From: Chitinophaga pinensis
GTDB taxonomy: Bacteria; Bacteroidota; Bacteroidia; Flavobacteriales_D; Crocinitomicaceae
NCBI GenBank assembly: GCA_943327315.2
Contig: CALPWQ020000021.1
Location: 1-32,814 of the forward strand
DNA length: 32,814 nt
Direction of reading: 5' to 3'
Below are positions 14,626 through 22,962 of this stretch, piece after piece. A model generated the notes under the pieces. It had not been told where the DNA came from, did no database searches, and worked only from the letters and a program-made list of their open reading frames with translations. A program made the translations under genes and the position numbers. Each line of letters opens with the position of its first letter. Position 1 is the first letter of the stretch.

Positions 14626-15660
14626 ATGGCAGCAGATAATAAAATACGTTTTGTCGTGATTGGTGCCGGACACATTGGCAAGCGTCACGCGGAAATGATT
14701 CGTCGCGATGAGGAAGGCGAATTGGTAGCGATGGTCGATGTTCGCTCGAAAGAAGAGTGTGGCGTTGCCGATTGGAATGTCCCATTTTACCACACCTTTG
14801 ATGAGGTGCTGTCTTCAGGATTGGAATTCGATGTGGTGAATGTCTGCACTCCCAATGGTTTTCATGCCGCTCAAAGTTTGGCCGCCCTTAATGCGAAAAA
14901 GCATGTGGTCTGTGAAAAGCCAATGGGCTTGACCAAAGACAGTTGTGAGAAAGTGATCTTTAAGTCATTGCAGGTTTCCAAGCAGGTCTTCTGTGTCATG
15001 CAAAATAGGTATTCTCCACCTTCTGTTTGGATCAAAGAGTTGATAGAAAAAGAAGTTTTGGGTGAAATTTTCATGGTTCAACTGAATTGTTATTGGAACC
15101 GTGACGAGCGCTATTACAAACAAGGCGGATGGAAAGGTACTGAAGACCTTGATGGAGGTACTTTGTTCACCCAATTTTCCCATTTTATCGACATCATGTA
15201 CTGGCTTTTTGGCGATATCGACAACATTCAAGGAAAATTTGCAGACTTTACGCATAAAAATATAACAGATTTTGAAGATTCTGGATTTGTCAGTTTTGAC
15301 TTCACAAATGGGGGCATGGGAAGCATCAATTATTCAACATCCGTAGCTATGCAAAACCTTGAGAGTTCGATTACTATCATCGGAAAAAAGGGAAGTGTGA
15401 AGATCGGAGGACAGTACATGAATGAGGTAGAAATTTGCAACATTGAGGGCTATGAAATGCCCGAATTGGCACCAACAAATCCAGGAAATGATTACGGAGC
15501 ATACAAAGGTTCCGCAGCAAACCATAACTTTGTCATTCGAAATGTCATTGAGACATTGAAGGGAAGAACTTCGGCTACTACAAATGCTCTAGAAGGATTA
15601 AAAGTCGTCGAGATTATTGAACGAATCTATAAAGTTAGAAATGAGCAATTTAATCTTTGA
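14626..15660 (+). CDS. Gfo/Idh/MocA sugar-nucleotide oxidoreductase, WbpB-like
   Basis: The protein has 344 residues from the ATG at 14626, preferred over an in-frame TTG at 14605 because MAADNKIRFVVIGAG puts the dinucleotide site at the expected distance from the N-terminus. GAGHIGKRH (13-21) binds NAD, E97-K98-P99 (CEKPMG) is the family signature, and GGWKGTEDLDGGTLFTQFSH carries the catalytic region with D and H. In the WbpB/WlbA group the enzyme oxidises C3 of UDP-GlcNAcA, ready for transamination. Its last bases overlap the start of the WbpA-like gene. Confidence 0.9.
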   Translation: MAADNKIRFVVIGAGHIGKRHAEMIRRDEEGELVAMVDVRSKEECGVADWNVPFYHTFDEVLSSGLEFDVVNVCTPNGFHAAQSLAALNAKKHVVCEKPMGLTKDSCEKVIFKSLQVSKQVFCVMQNRYSPPSVWIKELIEKEVLGEIFMVQLNCYWNRDERYYKQGGWKGTEDLDGGTLFTQFSHFIDIMYWLFGDIDNIQGKFADFTHKNITDFEDSGFVSFDFTNGGMGSINYSTSVAMQNLESSITIIGKKGSVKIGGQYMNEVEICNIEGYEMPELAPTNPGNDYGAYKGSAANHNFVIRNVIETLKGRTSATTNALEGLKVVEIIERIYKVRNEQFNL

Positions 15661-16945
15661 TCAATTGATTCAAAAGGAAACAAAGATCGCTGTAATCGGT
15701 CTTGGTTACGTTGGATTACCCATCGCATTGGAATTCGCACGTAAAATTCAAGTGGTTGGATTTGACATCAATCAAGAACGTGTGGACCTCATGAAAAACA
15801 ACATCGACCCAAGCAATGAGCTTGAGTCATCGGCTTTTGAAGGATGTGACATCGCATTTACGTGTGACTTGAACGACTTGCGTGATGTCACTTTCTATGT
15901 TGTGGCTGTTCCGACACCTATCGACGATGCCAATCTTCCAAATTTAAAGCCTTTGCTTGGTGCGAGTGCGACGGTTGGTAAAGTATTGAAGAAAGGGGAT
16001 TATGTCGTTTTTGAATCAACAGTATATCCGGGGTGTACCGAAGAAGATTGTATTCCAGTGCTTGAAGCCGAAAGTGGACTTAAATTTAAGGACGATTTCA
16101 TGGTGGGATATTCTCCCGAACGAATCAATCCAGGAGACAAAGAACATACGCTACGCAATGTGATTAAAGTGGTTTCTGGATGCTGTGATGTGTCTTTAGA
16201 CCAAATTGCAAAAGTATATGAGTTGGTTGTAGATGCCGGAGTTCACCGCGCGCCTTCAATCAAGGTAGCTGAAGCCGCAAAAATCATTGAAAACACACAG
16301 CGCGATGTCAACATTGCCTTGATCAATGAGCTTTCAATCATCTTCAATAAATTGAAAATAAACACCTTTGATGTGCTCGAAGCAGCAGGTACTAAGTGGA
16401 ACTTCTTGAAGTTCTCTCCAGGACTTGTTGGTGGTCATTGCATCGGTGTAGATCCATATTACCTGACTCACAAAGCACAGTTGGCAGGGTATCATTCGAA
16501 AGTAATTACGAGTGGTCGTTATGTGAATGATTCCATGGGCTTTTATATCGCAAAGCAAACAGTGAAGAAAATCATTGCACGTGGAAAACACATTCAAGAT
16601 GCGAAAGTGTTGGTGATGGGGGCAACATTTAAAGAAGATGTCAGCGATATTCGCAATTCAAAGGTGATCGATATCGTTTCTGAATTGGTGTCCTTCCAAG
16701 TGCATGTTGATTTGATTGATCCACATGCTTCATCTGATGAAATGAAACACGAATACGGTGTTGGTTTGCTCGAAAAAGCAGCCAATGATTACGATGCCAT
16801 CATTGTTGCAGTGAACCATAAAGAATACCAACAAATGATAGAATCGGATTTCAAAGGGATGTTGACTGATGGTTCAGGTGTTTTTGTTGATGTGAAGGGA
16901 ATCTTTAGAAATAAAATTAAGGATTTAGAATATTGGTCACTCTAA
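15641..16945 (+). CDS. UDP-N-acetylhexosamine 6-dehydrogenase, WbpA/TviB-like
   Basis: The protein has 434 residues from ATG 15641, which overlaps the previous gene by 20 bp; an in-frame TTG further up (15617) is less likely. VIGLGYVGLPIALEF (18-32) binds NAD; catalytic C267 lies in LVGGHCIGVDPYYL; NNIDPSNEL, PTPID and GYSPERINPGDKEH mark the UDP-HexNAc dehydrogenase class (WbpA, TviB, WecC relatives) and not UDP-glucose dehydrogenase. It would oxidise UDP-GlcNAc to UDP-GlcNAcA, the first step of the path whose other steps are encoded just upstream. UDP-GalNAc is the main alternative substrate. Confidence 0.92.
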   Translation: MSNLIFDQLIQKETKIAVIGLGYVGLPIALEFARKIQVVGFDINQERVDLMKNNIDPSNELESSAFEGCDIAFTCDLNDLRDVTFYVVAVPTPIDDANLPNLKPLLGASATVGKVLKKGDYVVFESTVYPGCTEEDCIPVLEAESGLKFKDDFMVGYSPERINPGDKEHTLRNVIKVVSGCCDVSLDQIAKVYELVVDAGVHRAPSIKVAEAAKIIENTQRDVNIALINELSIIFNKLKINTFDVLEAAGTKWNFLKFSPGLVGGHCIGVDPYYLTHKAQLAGYHSKVITSGRYVNDSMGFYIAKQTVKKIIARGKHIQDAKVLVMGATFKEDVSDIRNSKVIDIVSELVSFQVHVDLIDPHASSDEMKHEYGVGLLEKAANDYDAIIVAVNHKEYQQMIESDFKGMLTDGSGVFVDVKGIFRNKIKDLEYWSL

Positions 16946-16954
16946 GCGCTTTCG

Positions 16955-18013
16955 ATGACTTTTGATAAAACAATATTGATTACAGGCGGGGCAGGATTTA
17001 TCGGTTCTCATGTCGTTCGTTTGTTCGTGAAGACATATCCAAACTACCGCATTATCAACTTTGATAAATTGACGTATGCGGGAAATCTTCAGAATTTAAC
17101 GGATGTTCAAGGTGCGGTAAATTATGCGTTTGTAAAGGGAGATATCGTTTCTGCAGCTGATGTTCAAAAGGTATTTGCAGATTTTGACATTAGTGATGTG
17201 ATTCACTTGGCTGCCGAATCGCACGTTGATAGATCGATCGAAGGCCCAATGGAATTCGTGATGACCAATGTCGTGGGTACGGTGAATCTATTGCAGGAAG
17301 CAAAAAATCAATGGAAGAACAATGAATCTCATGTCTTTCATCACGTATCAACCGATGAGGTGTATGGGAGTTTATCCGACGAAGGATTGTTTACTGAAGA
17401 AACACCCTACGATCCAAGAAGTCCATATTCGGCATCAAAAGCATCTTCAGATCATTTTGTAAGGGCTTATTTTCATACGTATGGCTTGCCGGTTAAGTTG
17501 TCCAATTGTTCGAACAATTACGGATCACATCATTTTCCTGAAAAGTTAATTCCATTGATGATCAATAACATTCGTGAACTTAAACCTTTGCCTATTTATG
17601 GGAAGGGTGATAACATTCGCGATTGGTTGTGGGTAGAAGATCACGCGAAAGCGATTGATGTCATTTTTCACAAGGGGGAGTTTGGTCAATCGTACAATAT
17701 CGGTGGATTGAACGAATGGAAAAATATCGATTTGGTATTCTTTCTGTGTCGCTTGATGGATGAAAAATTGGGAAGGGCAGCAGGAGAATCTGAAAAATTA
17801 ATCACCTATGTGACCGATCGAAAAGGCCACGACATGCGCTATGCTATCGACGCCACGAAGTTGGCATCAGAGCTTGGTTGGAAACCATCCATTACCTTCG
17901 AAGAAGGATTGGAAAGCACTGTAGATTGGTACTTGGCAAATTCGGAATGGGTGGAGCAAATTACTTCTGGAGCCTACCGTGCCTACTATGAAAACATGTA
18001 CCAGAACCGTTGA
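16955..18013 (+). CDS. rfbB: dTDP-glucose 4,6-dehydratase
   Basis: The 352-residue protein converts dTDP-glucose to dTDP-4-keto-6-deoxyglucose. GGAGFIGSHV (11-20) binds NAD; the dehydratase triad STDEVYG gives T133, D134, E135; Y158 and K162 (PYSASKASSDH) complete the active site. YAGNLQNL and CSNNYGSHHFPEKLIPLMINN are RfbB signatures. The usual partners rfbA, rfbC and rfbD are absent from this operon, so the product route (rhamnose, fucosamine or another 6-deoxysugar) cannot be read here. It lies 9 bp after the WbpA-like gene. Confidence 0.95.
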   Translation: MTFDKTILITGGAGFIGSHVVRLFVKTYPNYRIINFDKLTYAGNLQNLTDVQGAVNYAFVKGDIVSAADVQKVFADFDISDVIHLAAESHVDRSIEGPMEFVMTNVVGTVNLLQEAKNQWKNNESHVFHHVSTDEVYGSLSDEGLFTEETPYDPRSPYSASKASSDHFVRAYFHTYGLPVKLSNCSNNYGSHHFPEKLIPLMINNIRELKPLPIYGKGDNIRDWLWVEDHAKAIDVIFHKGEFGQSYNIGGLNEWKNIDLVFFLCRLMDEKLGRAAGESEKLITYVTDRKGHDMRYAIDATKLASELGWKPSITFEEGLESTVDWYLANSEWVEQITSGAYRAYYENMYQNR

Positions 18014-18015
18014 TC

Positions 18016-18756
18016 GTGGGACTCTTTTCTTTTTTTAAAAAACAAGAAGTATTGCCATTTGACCTTTCATTGATTGGTGTAGATATGCACAGTCATTTGA
18101 TCCCGGGTATTGATGATGGGTCAAATTCCATGGACGAGACCATCGCCATGCTTGCAAAGTTTGAGCATCTGGGCTATCGTAAAGTCATTACTACGCCACA
18201 CATCATGTCGGAAGTTTACAACAATACGCCAGAGATCATTCTTAAAGGCTTGGATGAGGTGCGTGTAGAAGCCAACAAACATGGATTGAAAATCGAGATT
18301 GATGCAGCAGCAGAATACTATTTCGACGATTATTTGGTGAATCTTGTGAAGAAACGCGAGGTGATGACATTTGGTGATCAATACGTGTTGGTGGAGTTTT
18401 CATTCCACACTCCGCCGGTGTATGATGACCTCTTGTTTTTTGAAATGCAGATGGCACGATATAAGCCAGTCCTCGCACATTTTGAACGCTATCCTTATTT
18501 TCACGGATCAACAGAAAAAGCCAAAGAGTATCGGGATAAAGGGGCACAAATTCAGGTCAACATCAATTCGCTAACAGGAAATTATGGACCCGAAGTGCGC
18601 AAGCAAGCCGAAAAATTAATAGATCAAAACTTGGTTGATTTCATAGGTTCTGATTGCCACCGCATGCAACATCTCGTGACGATGGAGGAAAATCTCAACA
18701 AACCATACTTCGTAAAATTGTCTCAGCTTGCATTGAAAAATCAATCGCTCGGTTAG
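18016..18756 (+). CDS. CpsB/YwqE-type PHP protein-tyrosine phosphatase
   Basis: A PHP-family phosphatase of about 246 residues. DMHSHLIPGIDDGS (H25, H27 if starting at GTG 18016), TTPHIM, EYYFDD and GSDCHRM supply the metal ligands of the trinuclear Mn site. CpsB, Wzb-like in function, removes phosphate from the tyrosine kinase that controls capsule chain length in Gram-positives; Bacteroidota have the same family beside polysaccharide genes. The GTG at 18016 gives the natural MGLFSFFKK; a TTG at 18010 overlapping the rfbB stop is the alternative. No cognate Wzc/CpsD kinase is in the window. A weak hairpin (GTGA/TCAC at 18768-18779) follows. Confidence 0.9.
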   Translation: MGLFSFFKKQEVLPFDLSLIGVDMHSHLIPGIDDGSNSMDETIAMLAKFEHLGYRKVITTPHIMSEVYNNTPEIILKGLDEVRVEANKHGLKIEIDAAAEYYFDDYLVNLVKKREVMTFGDQYVLVEFSFHTPPVYDDLLFFEMQMARYKPVLAHFERYPYFHGSTEKAKEYRDKGAQIQVNINSLTGNYGPEVRKQAEKLIDQNLVDFIGSDCHRMQHLVTMEENLNKPYFVKLSQLALKNQSLG

Positions 18757-18791
18757 CATAGAAAGCGTGACGGATCACAATTTTCTTCATT

Positions 18792-18799
18792 TACATTTG
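18792..18799 (+). promoter_or_regulatory. -7 element upstream of the membrane/YceI fusion gene
   Basis: TACATTTG matches TAnnTTTG exactly, 42 bp before the start codon. It marks the beginning of a new transcription unit after the sugar operon. Confidence 0.45.
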
Positions 18800-18841
18800 C
18801 TTAGATTGTCGTAACTTCGAAAGGCTATTAATCCTCACACC

Positions 18842-20362
18842 ATGATTACTTTTCTCATCTTTCTTCCCGCATGTATTGCTGCATTTTTCTTGAAGAAAAG
18901 GACGGCGATTTTACTCTTATCATTGTCTGTAATCGCTATGGTCCAGGGGTATGATAGCTATTGTCTTTCTGCTATTTTAGGCGGATGGCTTTTGCTAAAC
19001 TTTGGATTGTCGTTTTTTAAAATTCAATCCTATCACTTCCTTATTCGACTTTTTGGTTACATCGTTGTTGTCCCGATATTGATGCTGATTCCCCATGAAG
19101 TGGAACGCTATAATTTCATGTATGCAACAGAATACCCCATTCTTGTTGTCATGGCATTGGCCTTTTTCCTTCACGACTTAGCGCATCTTAAAGCCCTTTA
19201 TTTTGCCAAGTTTTTCGGAGGGGAGTCAAGTCACCATGAACGATCATTTGAATACTTATGGGCTGGAATAGTGATCTTTGGAGCTTACTTTTTTGGTGGA
19301 CCGGTAGGACTGCTTGTCATAGCGTGTTCTTTTGCTGCGGGTGATTTTTTTAGAGAAAAAAGTGCACTAGGTCAAACAAGCGCCTTTTTGCTCTTGGCGA
19401 CCTTGCCCTTGATCCTTTCTGTTGGAGAGGTGCTTGCGGTGGACATTACCTTGGGTAAAAATATTCTTGGGTTGTTTGTTGGGATTTTTGGTGGAAGAAT
19501 TGTCACTCAAATTTCAAAGGAGAGACCTGCCTTCATTGCCCAACGAATTGGGTTTTCTGTATTGTTTACTGGTATATTGGCTGCATTGGCTTATTTCGGA
19601 ACGATCAAGTCAGATTTAGGTGGAATGGACAGCTATGTGGCGGGAATGATTGGTTTTGCTATTGTCTTTTTTACCAATGGACAACATTCGAACGCCTTGT
19701 TGATTGCGCCACTTTTGATTGCCACAGGAGTTAAGGTGGCTGAGCTAACCTTAAATACAGAAGAGTTGGCCTTGTCTACTTTGCCTGTTGAGGGGAATCA
19801 GAAATCTGAAGGCAGAGGAAAGGAAGCCGAAACAGCACCAAGTGTATTTGATCAGAAGGGCTTGTCTTGGAGCGAACTAGTTGGTGAGTACCGAATCGAT
19901 CCGTCTCATGCACAAGTTACCTTTCAATTGGGGCCGAAAGGCGGGATCACCAAGGGAGCAATAAAGCAGTTTTCTGGTACCGTGCGTGTGGATTCAGAAA
20001 TTGAAAAGTCCCGTTTTGATATCAATCTCCCTTTGAACCAACTCACAACCTTCAATGCCTACCGCGACGAGTCATTGGTGGAAGAAACGTATTTTAATGT
20101 GTCAAAATTTCCGGACATGCGTTTTGAAGCGAAATCAATGTCGTCTTTGAATGACGCAATGACATTGAAGGGGTTTTTCATGCTACGTGGGGTTCGTCTG
20201 CCATTGAACGTAGATGTCAAATATGTGGGCAAGAGTGAATCTGGAGCACCCATCATCGTTGGGAAATCGACCATTGACAGAACGAAATTCGGAATGAAAC
20301 CTGATGCAAAGGAAGGAAATGTCGTTACTTTTGAATTTCGAGCGGAATTGCTTAAAAACTAA
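18842..20362 (+). CDS. Multi-pass membrane protein with C-terminal YceI domain
   Basis: The protein has 506 residues. Residues about 1-300 contain roughly nine or ten hydrophobic segments with few polar motifs; HDLAHLKALYFAKFF (111-125) and GDFFREKSALGQTS are the most distinctive polar stretches. A charged linker (about 305-340) follows. Residues about 346-504 form a YceI domain (GEYRIDPSHAQVTFQLGP, FDINLPLNQLTTFN, YFNVSKFPDMRFEAKSM, GFFMLRGVRLPLNVDVKY), a lipocalin-like barrel known to bind polyprenoid chains. YceI proteins are normally soluble periplasmic proteins of about 190 residues, so this is an unusual fusion. An isoprenoid-quinone or lipid role is plausible but inferred. It converges on DUF2279 with a 6-bp gap. 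Confidence 0.85.
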   Translation: MITFLIFLPACIAAFFLKKRTAILLLSLSVIAMVQGYDSYCLSAILGGWLLLNFGLSFFKIQSYHFLIRLFGYIVVVPILMLIPHEVERYNFMYATEYPILVVMALAFFLHDLAHLKALYFAKFFGGESSHHERSFEYLWAGIVIFGAYFFGGPVGLLVIACSFAAGDFFREKSALGQTSAFLLLATLPLILSVGEVLAVDITLGKNILGLFVGIFGGRIVTQISKERPAFIAQRIGFSVLFTGILAALAYFGTIKSDLGGMDSYVAGMIGFAIVFFTNGQHSNALLIAPLLIATGVKVAELTLNTEELALSTLPVEGNQKSEGRGKEAETAPSVFDQKGLSWSELVGEYRIDPSHAQVTFQLGPKGGITKGAIKQFSGTVRVDSEIEKSRFDINLPLNQLTTFNAYRDESLVEETYFNVSKFPDMRFEAKSMSSLNDAMTLKGFFMLRGVRLPLNVDVKYVGKSESGAPIIVGKSTIDRTKFGMKPDAKEGNVVTFEFRAELLKN

Positions 20363-20368
20363 GCTGAC

Positions 20369-21268
20369 CTAGAAATAGAGGGGCACGGCTGTCAATTTCC
20401 CGTCACGCATGAGCAAGGCAGGGAAAGGAATCTTCACATAATTCAGTTGCTTCAAAACAGTTTTTAGCCAAGGTCTTTTTACAGGGATTCGGCTGAAATC
20501 AATGTCCAAGGAGAAAAGAAATTCGCGCTGCGCAACATATTTTTTTCCGGTGTTGTCGGTATACGTGTCTTGATCCCCAACGATTTTCGCATGTGCACTG
20601 TAGCCTAAGGAAAGACAAATCCACGCAGGAAATTTGCTGTTTTGAATGAATTGCGTTGGATTAAATGACAACCAATACGTTTGGCCATTGTAATCTTTTA
20701 GCAGCCGTTCGGCAAAGGAGGACCCCAAGACAGAAGGGCGAAGTGTTGCAAATTCACTAGGGTGAGCTGAAAATTTTAATAGAAAATGTTGTTCCTGCCA
20801 AAGTAACTCTTGTCCAAGATAGAATCCTGCCCCTAGGGTGTTCGCTGCCACGTCCGACCAAGAAAATCCCCATTCTGCGCTGTAGGCGTCCAAAAGCTCT
20901 AGGGTTGTTTGATAACCCAGAGAAATTCCTGTACCGATGAGTGCGGCAGTTTTTACATTCATTCCCGACCAACGAAAGGCATTTCCTGTCAAGAGTGCAA
21001 TTTTATTCGCGGTATAAAAATGTCCCGCTTTGTCCATCTGTAGCCAATTTTTGTGGTCATCAAAGGTGTGGAATTTAGACTTTGGAACATCCTTGTACCA
21101 CAGGTTGGAAAGACCAATCATACTGCCTGCCCAAATTCCTCCGCTCACACTGGCAACACCAATGGCGCGAGGCGTGTTGAGCGTGTCAGAAAAATCAAAG
21201 ACTTTTGCCTGTGACAATCCGTTAAATGAAAGGATCAGGAGCGTATTGAGTATGAATAGCTGCTTCAT
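20369..21268 (-). CDS. DUF2279 family exported protein
   Basis: A 299-residue protein with a signal peptide (MKQLFILNTLLILSFNGLSQA). The DUF2279 core includes FHTFDDHKNWLQMDKAGHFYTANKIA, then LELLDAYSAEWGFSWSDVAANTLGAGFYLGQELLW. Short hydrophobic stretches suggest membrane association. The function of the family is unknown; it is widespread in Bacteroidota. It is convergent with the YceI fusion gene and divergent from the LOG-family gene (155-bp gap). Confidence 0.85.
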   Translation of the reverse strand: MKQLFILNTLLILSFNGLSQAKVFDFSDTLNTPRAIGVASVSGGIWAGSMIGLSNLWYKDVPKSKFHTFDDHKNWLQMDKAGHFYTANKIALLTGNAFRWSGMNVKTAALIGTGISLGYQTTLELLDAYSAEWGFSWSDVAANTLGAGFYLGQELLWQEQHFLLKFSAHPSEFATLRPSVLGSSFAERLLKDYNGQTYWLSFNPTQFIQNSKFPAWICLSLGYSAHAKIVGDQDTYTDNTGKKYVAQREFLFSLDIDFSRIPVKRPWLKTVLKQLNYVKIPFPALLMRDGKLTAVPLYF

Positions 21269-21423
21269 GCATCCCGAAAGTAGATCAAAAGGGGCAATAA
21301 TCGGATGAAGGTGTTGAAAAAAGATTTGAAAGGACTAGGAGCGTCATGCACTGAAAGTGTACTTTTACATGTGATTTTGAGGCAGGAAAAGTTGCTGGCT
21401 ATAAATGATCTAAAGTTGAAAAT

Positions 21424-22107
21424 ATGAATAAGGTAAGAAAAGATTGGAACGATATTAAAATCAATGACAGTTGGGCAATTTTTAAAATCATGTCTGAATT
21501 TGTTGAGGGATACGACCGCATGGCGAAGATTGGTCCTTGCATTTCAATCTTCGGTTCTGCGCGCACACATGCCGACAATAAGTACTATCAAATAGGTGTT
21601 GAGCTTGCTGAAAAATTGGCAAGTGCAGGGTATGGTGTCATCACCGGGGGTGGACCTGGGATTATGGAGGCTGCGAATAAAGGAGCACAACAAGGGGGTG
21701 GTAAATCTGTCGGACTCAACATTGATTTGCCTTTCGAACAAAATTACAATCCATACATCGATCAAGAACACAACTTGGAATTTGATTATTTCTTTGTGCG
21801 CAAGGTCATTTTCGTGAAGTACGCACAGGCCTTCGTTATCCTTCCCGGAGGATTTGGGACCTTGGATGAATTGTTTGAGGCGTTGACGCTTATTCAAACG
21901 AAAAAAATCAATCAACGACCAGTCGTTCTTGTTGGAAAAGAATATTGGGGAGGGCTAATCGACTGGATTAAAAAAGTGATGCTGGAAGAAGAACACAACA
22001 TTTCTGCTTCAGATATGCAGATGTTTTCCTTAGTGGATACTGCAGAGGAAGCCTACAACTACATCGATGACTTCTATAAGTTCCATGAGTTGTCACCAAA
22101 TTTCTAG
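21424..22107 (+). CDS. LOG family nucleotide 5'-monophosphate phosphoribohydrolase
   Basis: The protein has 227 residues, with the two LOG motifs GGGPGIMEAANKGA (75-88) and PGGFGTLDE (141-149). R126 in FFVRKV fits the conserved arginine of the site. LOG enzymes (YgdH/PpnN and plant LONELY GUY relatives) cleave the N-glycosidic bond of nucleoside monophosphates, including cytokinin ribotides. In bacteria the role is nucleotide salvage or alarmone-linked purine control. The following PASTA gene starts 35 bp after the stop and may be in the same operon. Confidence 0.9.
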   Translation: MNKVRKDWNDIKINDSWAIFKIMSEFVEGYDRMAKIGPCISIFGSARTHADNKYYQIGVELAEKLASAGYGVITGGGPGIMEAANKGAQQGGGKSVGLNIDLPFEQNYNPYIDQEHNLEFDYFFVRKVIFVKYAQAFVILPGGFGTLDELFEALTLIQTKKINQRPVVLVGKEYWGGLIDWIKKVMLEEEHNISASDMQMFSLVDTAEEAYNYIDDFYKFHELSPNF

Positions 22108-22142
22108 GACATAAATTGCTATATTTGTTCATTGAATTGGGT

Positions 22143-22958
22143 ATGAGAGATTTTTTTGGTAAGCTAAAATTGTTCATTTTGAGCAAGCATTTCCTCAAGC
22201 AGCTTGGCTTGGTCGTGGTCGCTTATTTGGCCATTATTACCATTACGGTCTTCTACTTGGACAGCTATACCCATCACGGAGAACAAATACCTGTACCAAA
22301 TTTCGAAGGTAAAAATGTGCGAAGCGTGAAAGCTCAAATTGAAGCCTTGGGTTTACACTATGAAATTTTAGATTCCATTTATGATCCAGACAAACCATCT
22401 GGGACCATTCTAAGTCAAAATCCAGAACCAACAGCACTATCGCAATTGTTTGTGAAAGAGGGACGAATCATAAAATTTAGTGTGAGTAAAAAAACGGACA
22501 ATCACGAAATGCCGAGCCTTGTTGGCAAGACAGAATGGTTTGCGAAGGAAATTTTGGAAAATAGAGGATTCAGATACAGGATTGTGTACAAAGCAACATC
22601 CGAGGCCAATGGCGCTGTGTTGGATCAACAGTATAAGGGGCGATTTATCAAAGAAGGTGTGAAAATTCCAATAGGATCAATCATCACACTTGTCGTCGGT
22701 AAAAATGAAATGGGTGAGCCTGTGCAGATTCCAGATTTGTATGGCCTTACAATTTTTGAGGCAAGAGAGCGTTTAGCTGCTCTGGGGAGTTTTGTGTTTA
22801 ATCCACAATGTCCTGAATGTTTGACTTATGAGGATTCTACGGCGGCACGTGTAAATTCGCAATCGCCCGAATATATTGAAGGAGCAATGATTCCCACGGG
22901 ATCAACGTTTACCGTAAATGCAACCAAGAATTTCTCAGGAGGTGGACAAAATCCTTAA
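22143..22958 (+). CDS. Membrane-anchored protein with three PASTA domains
   Basis: A 271-residue protein from ATG 22143 (an in-frame TTG at 22116 is unlikely). One membrane segment at about 19-38 leaves the C-terminal part in the periplasm. Three PASTA repeats follow: about 48-115 (PVPNFEGKNVRSVKAQIEAL), 121-186 (EMPSLVGKTEWFAKEIL) and 194-262 (QIPDLYGLTIFEARERL). PASTA domains bind peptidoglycan or muropeptides in Gram-positive kinases and PBPs; here there is no kinase or transpeptidase domain, as is usual for this Bacteroidota family. The stop is 4 bp before the next start, and rluD follows, giving a three-gene operon. Confidence 0.9.
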   Translation: MRDFFGKLKLFILSKHFLKQLGLVVVAYLAIITITVFYLDSYTHHGEQIPVPNFEGKNVRSVKAQIEALGLHYEILDSIYDPDKPSGTILSQNPEPTALSQLFVKEGRIIKFSVSKKTDNHEMPSLVGKTEWFAKEILENRGFRYRIVYKATSEANGAVLDQQYKGRFIKEGVKIPIGSIITLVVGKNEMGEPVQIPDLYGLTIFEARERLAALGSFVFNPQCPECLTYEDSTAARVNSQSPEYIEGAMIPTGSTFTVNATKNFSGGGQNP

Positions 22959-22962
22959 GAAC

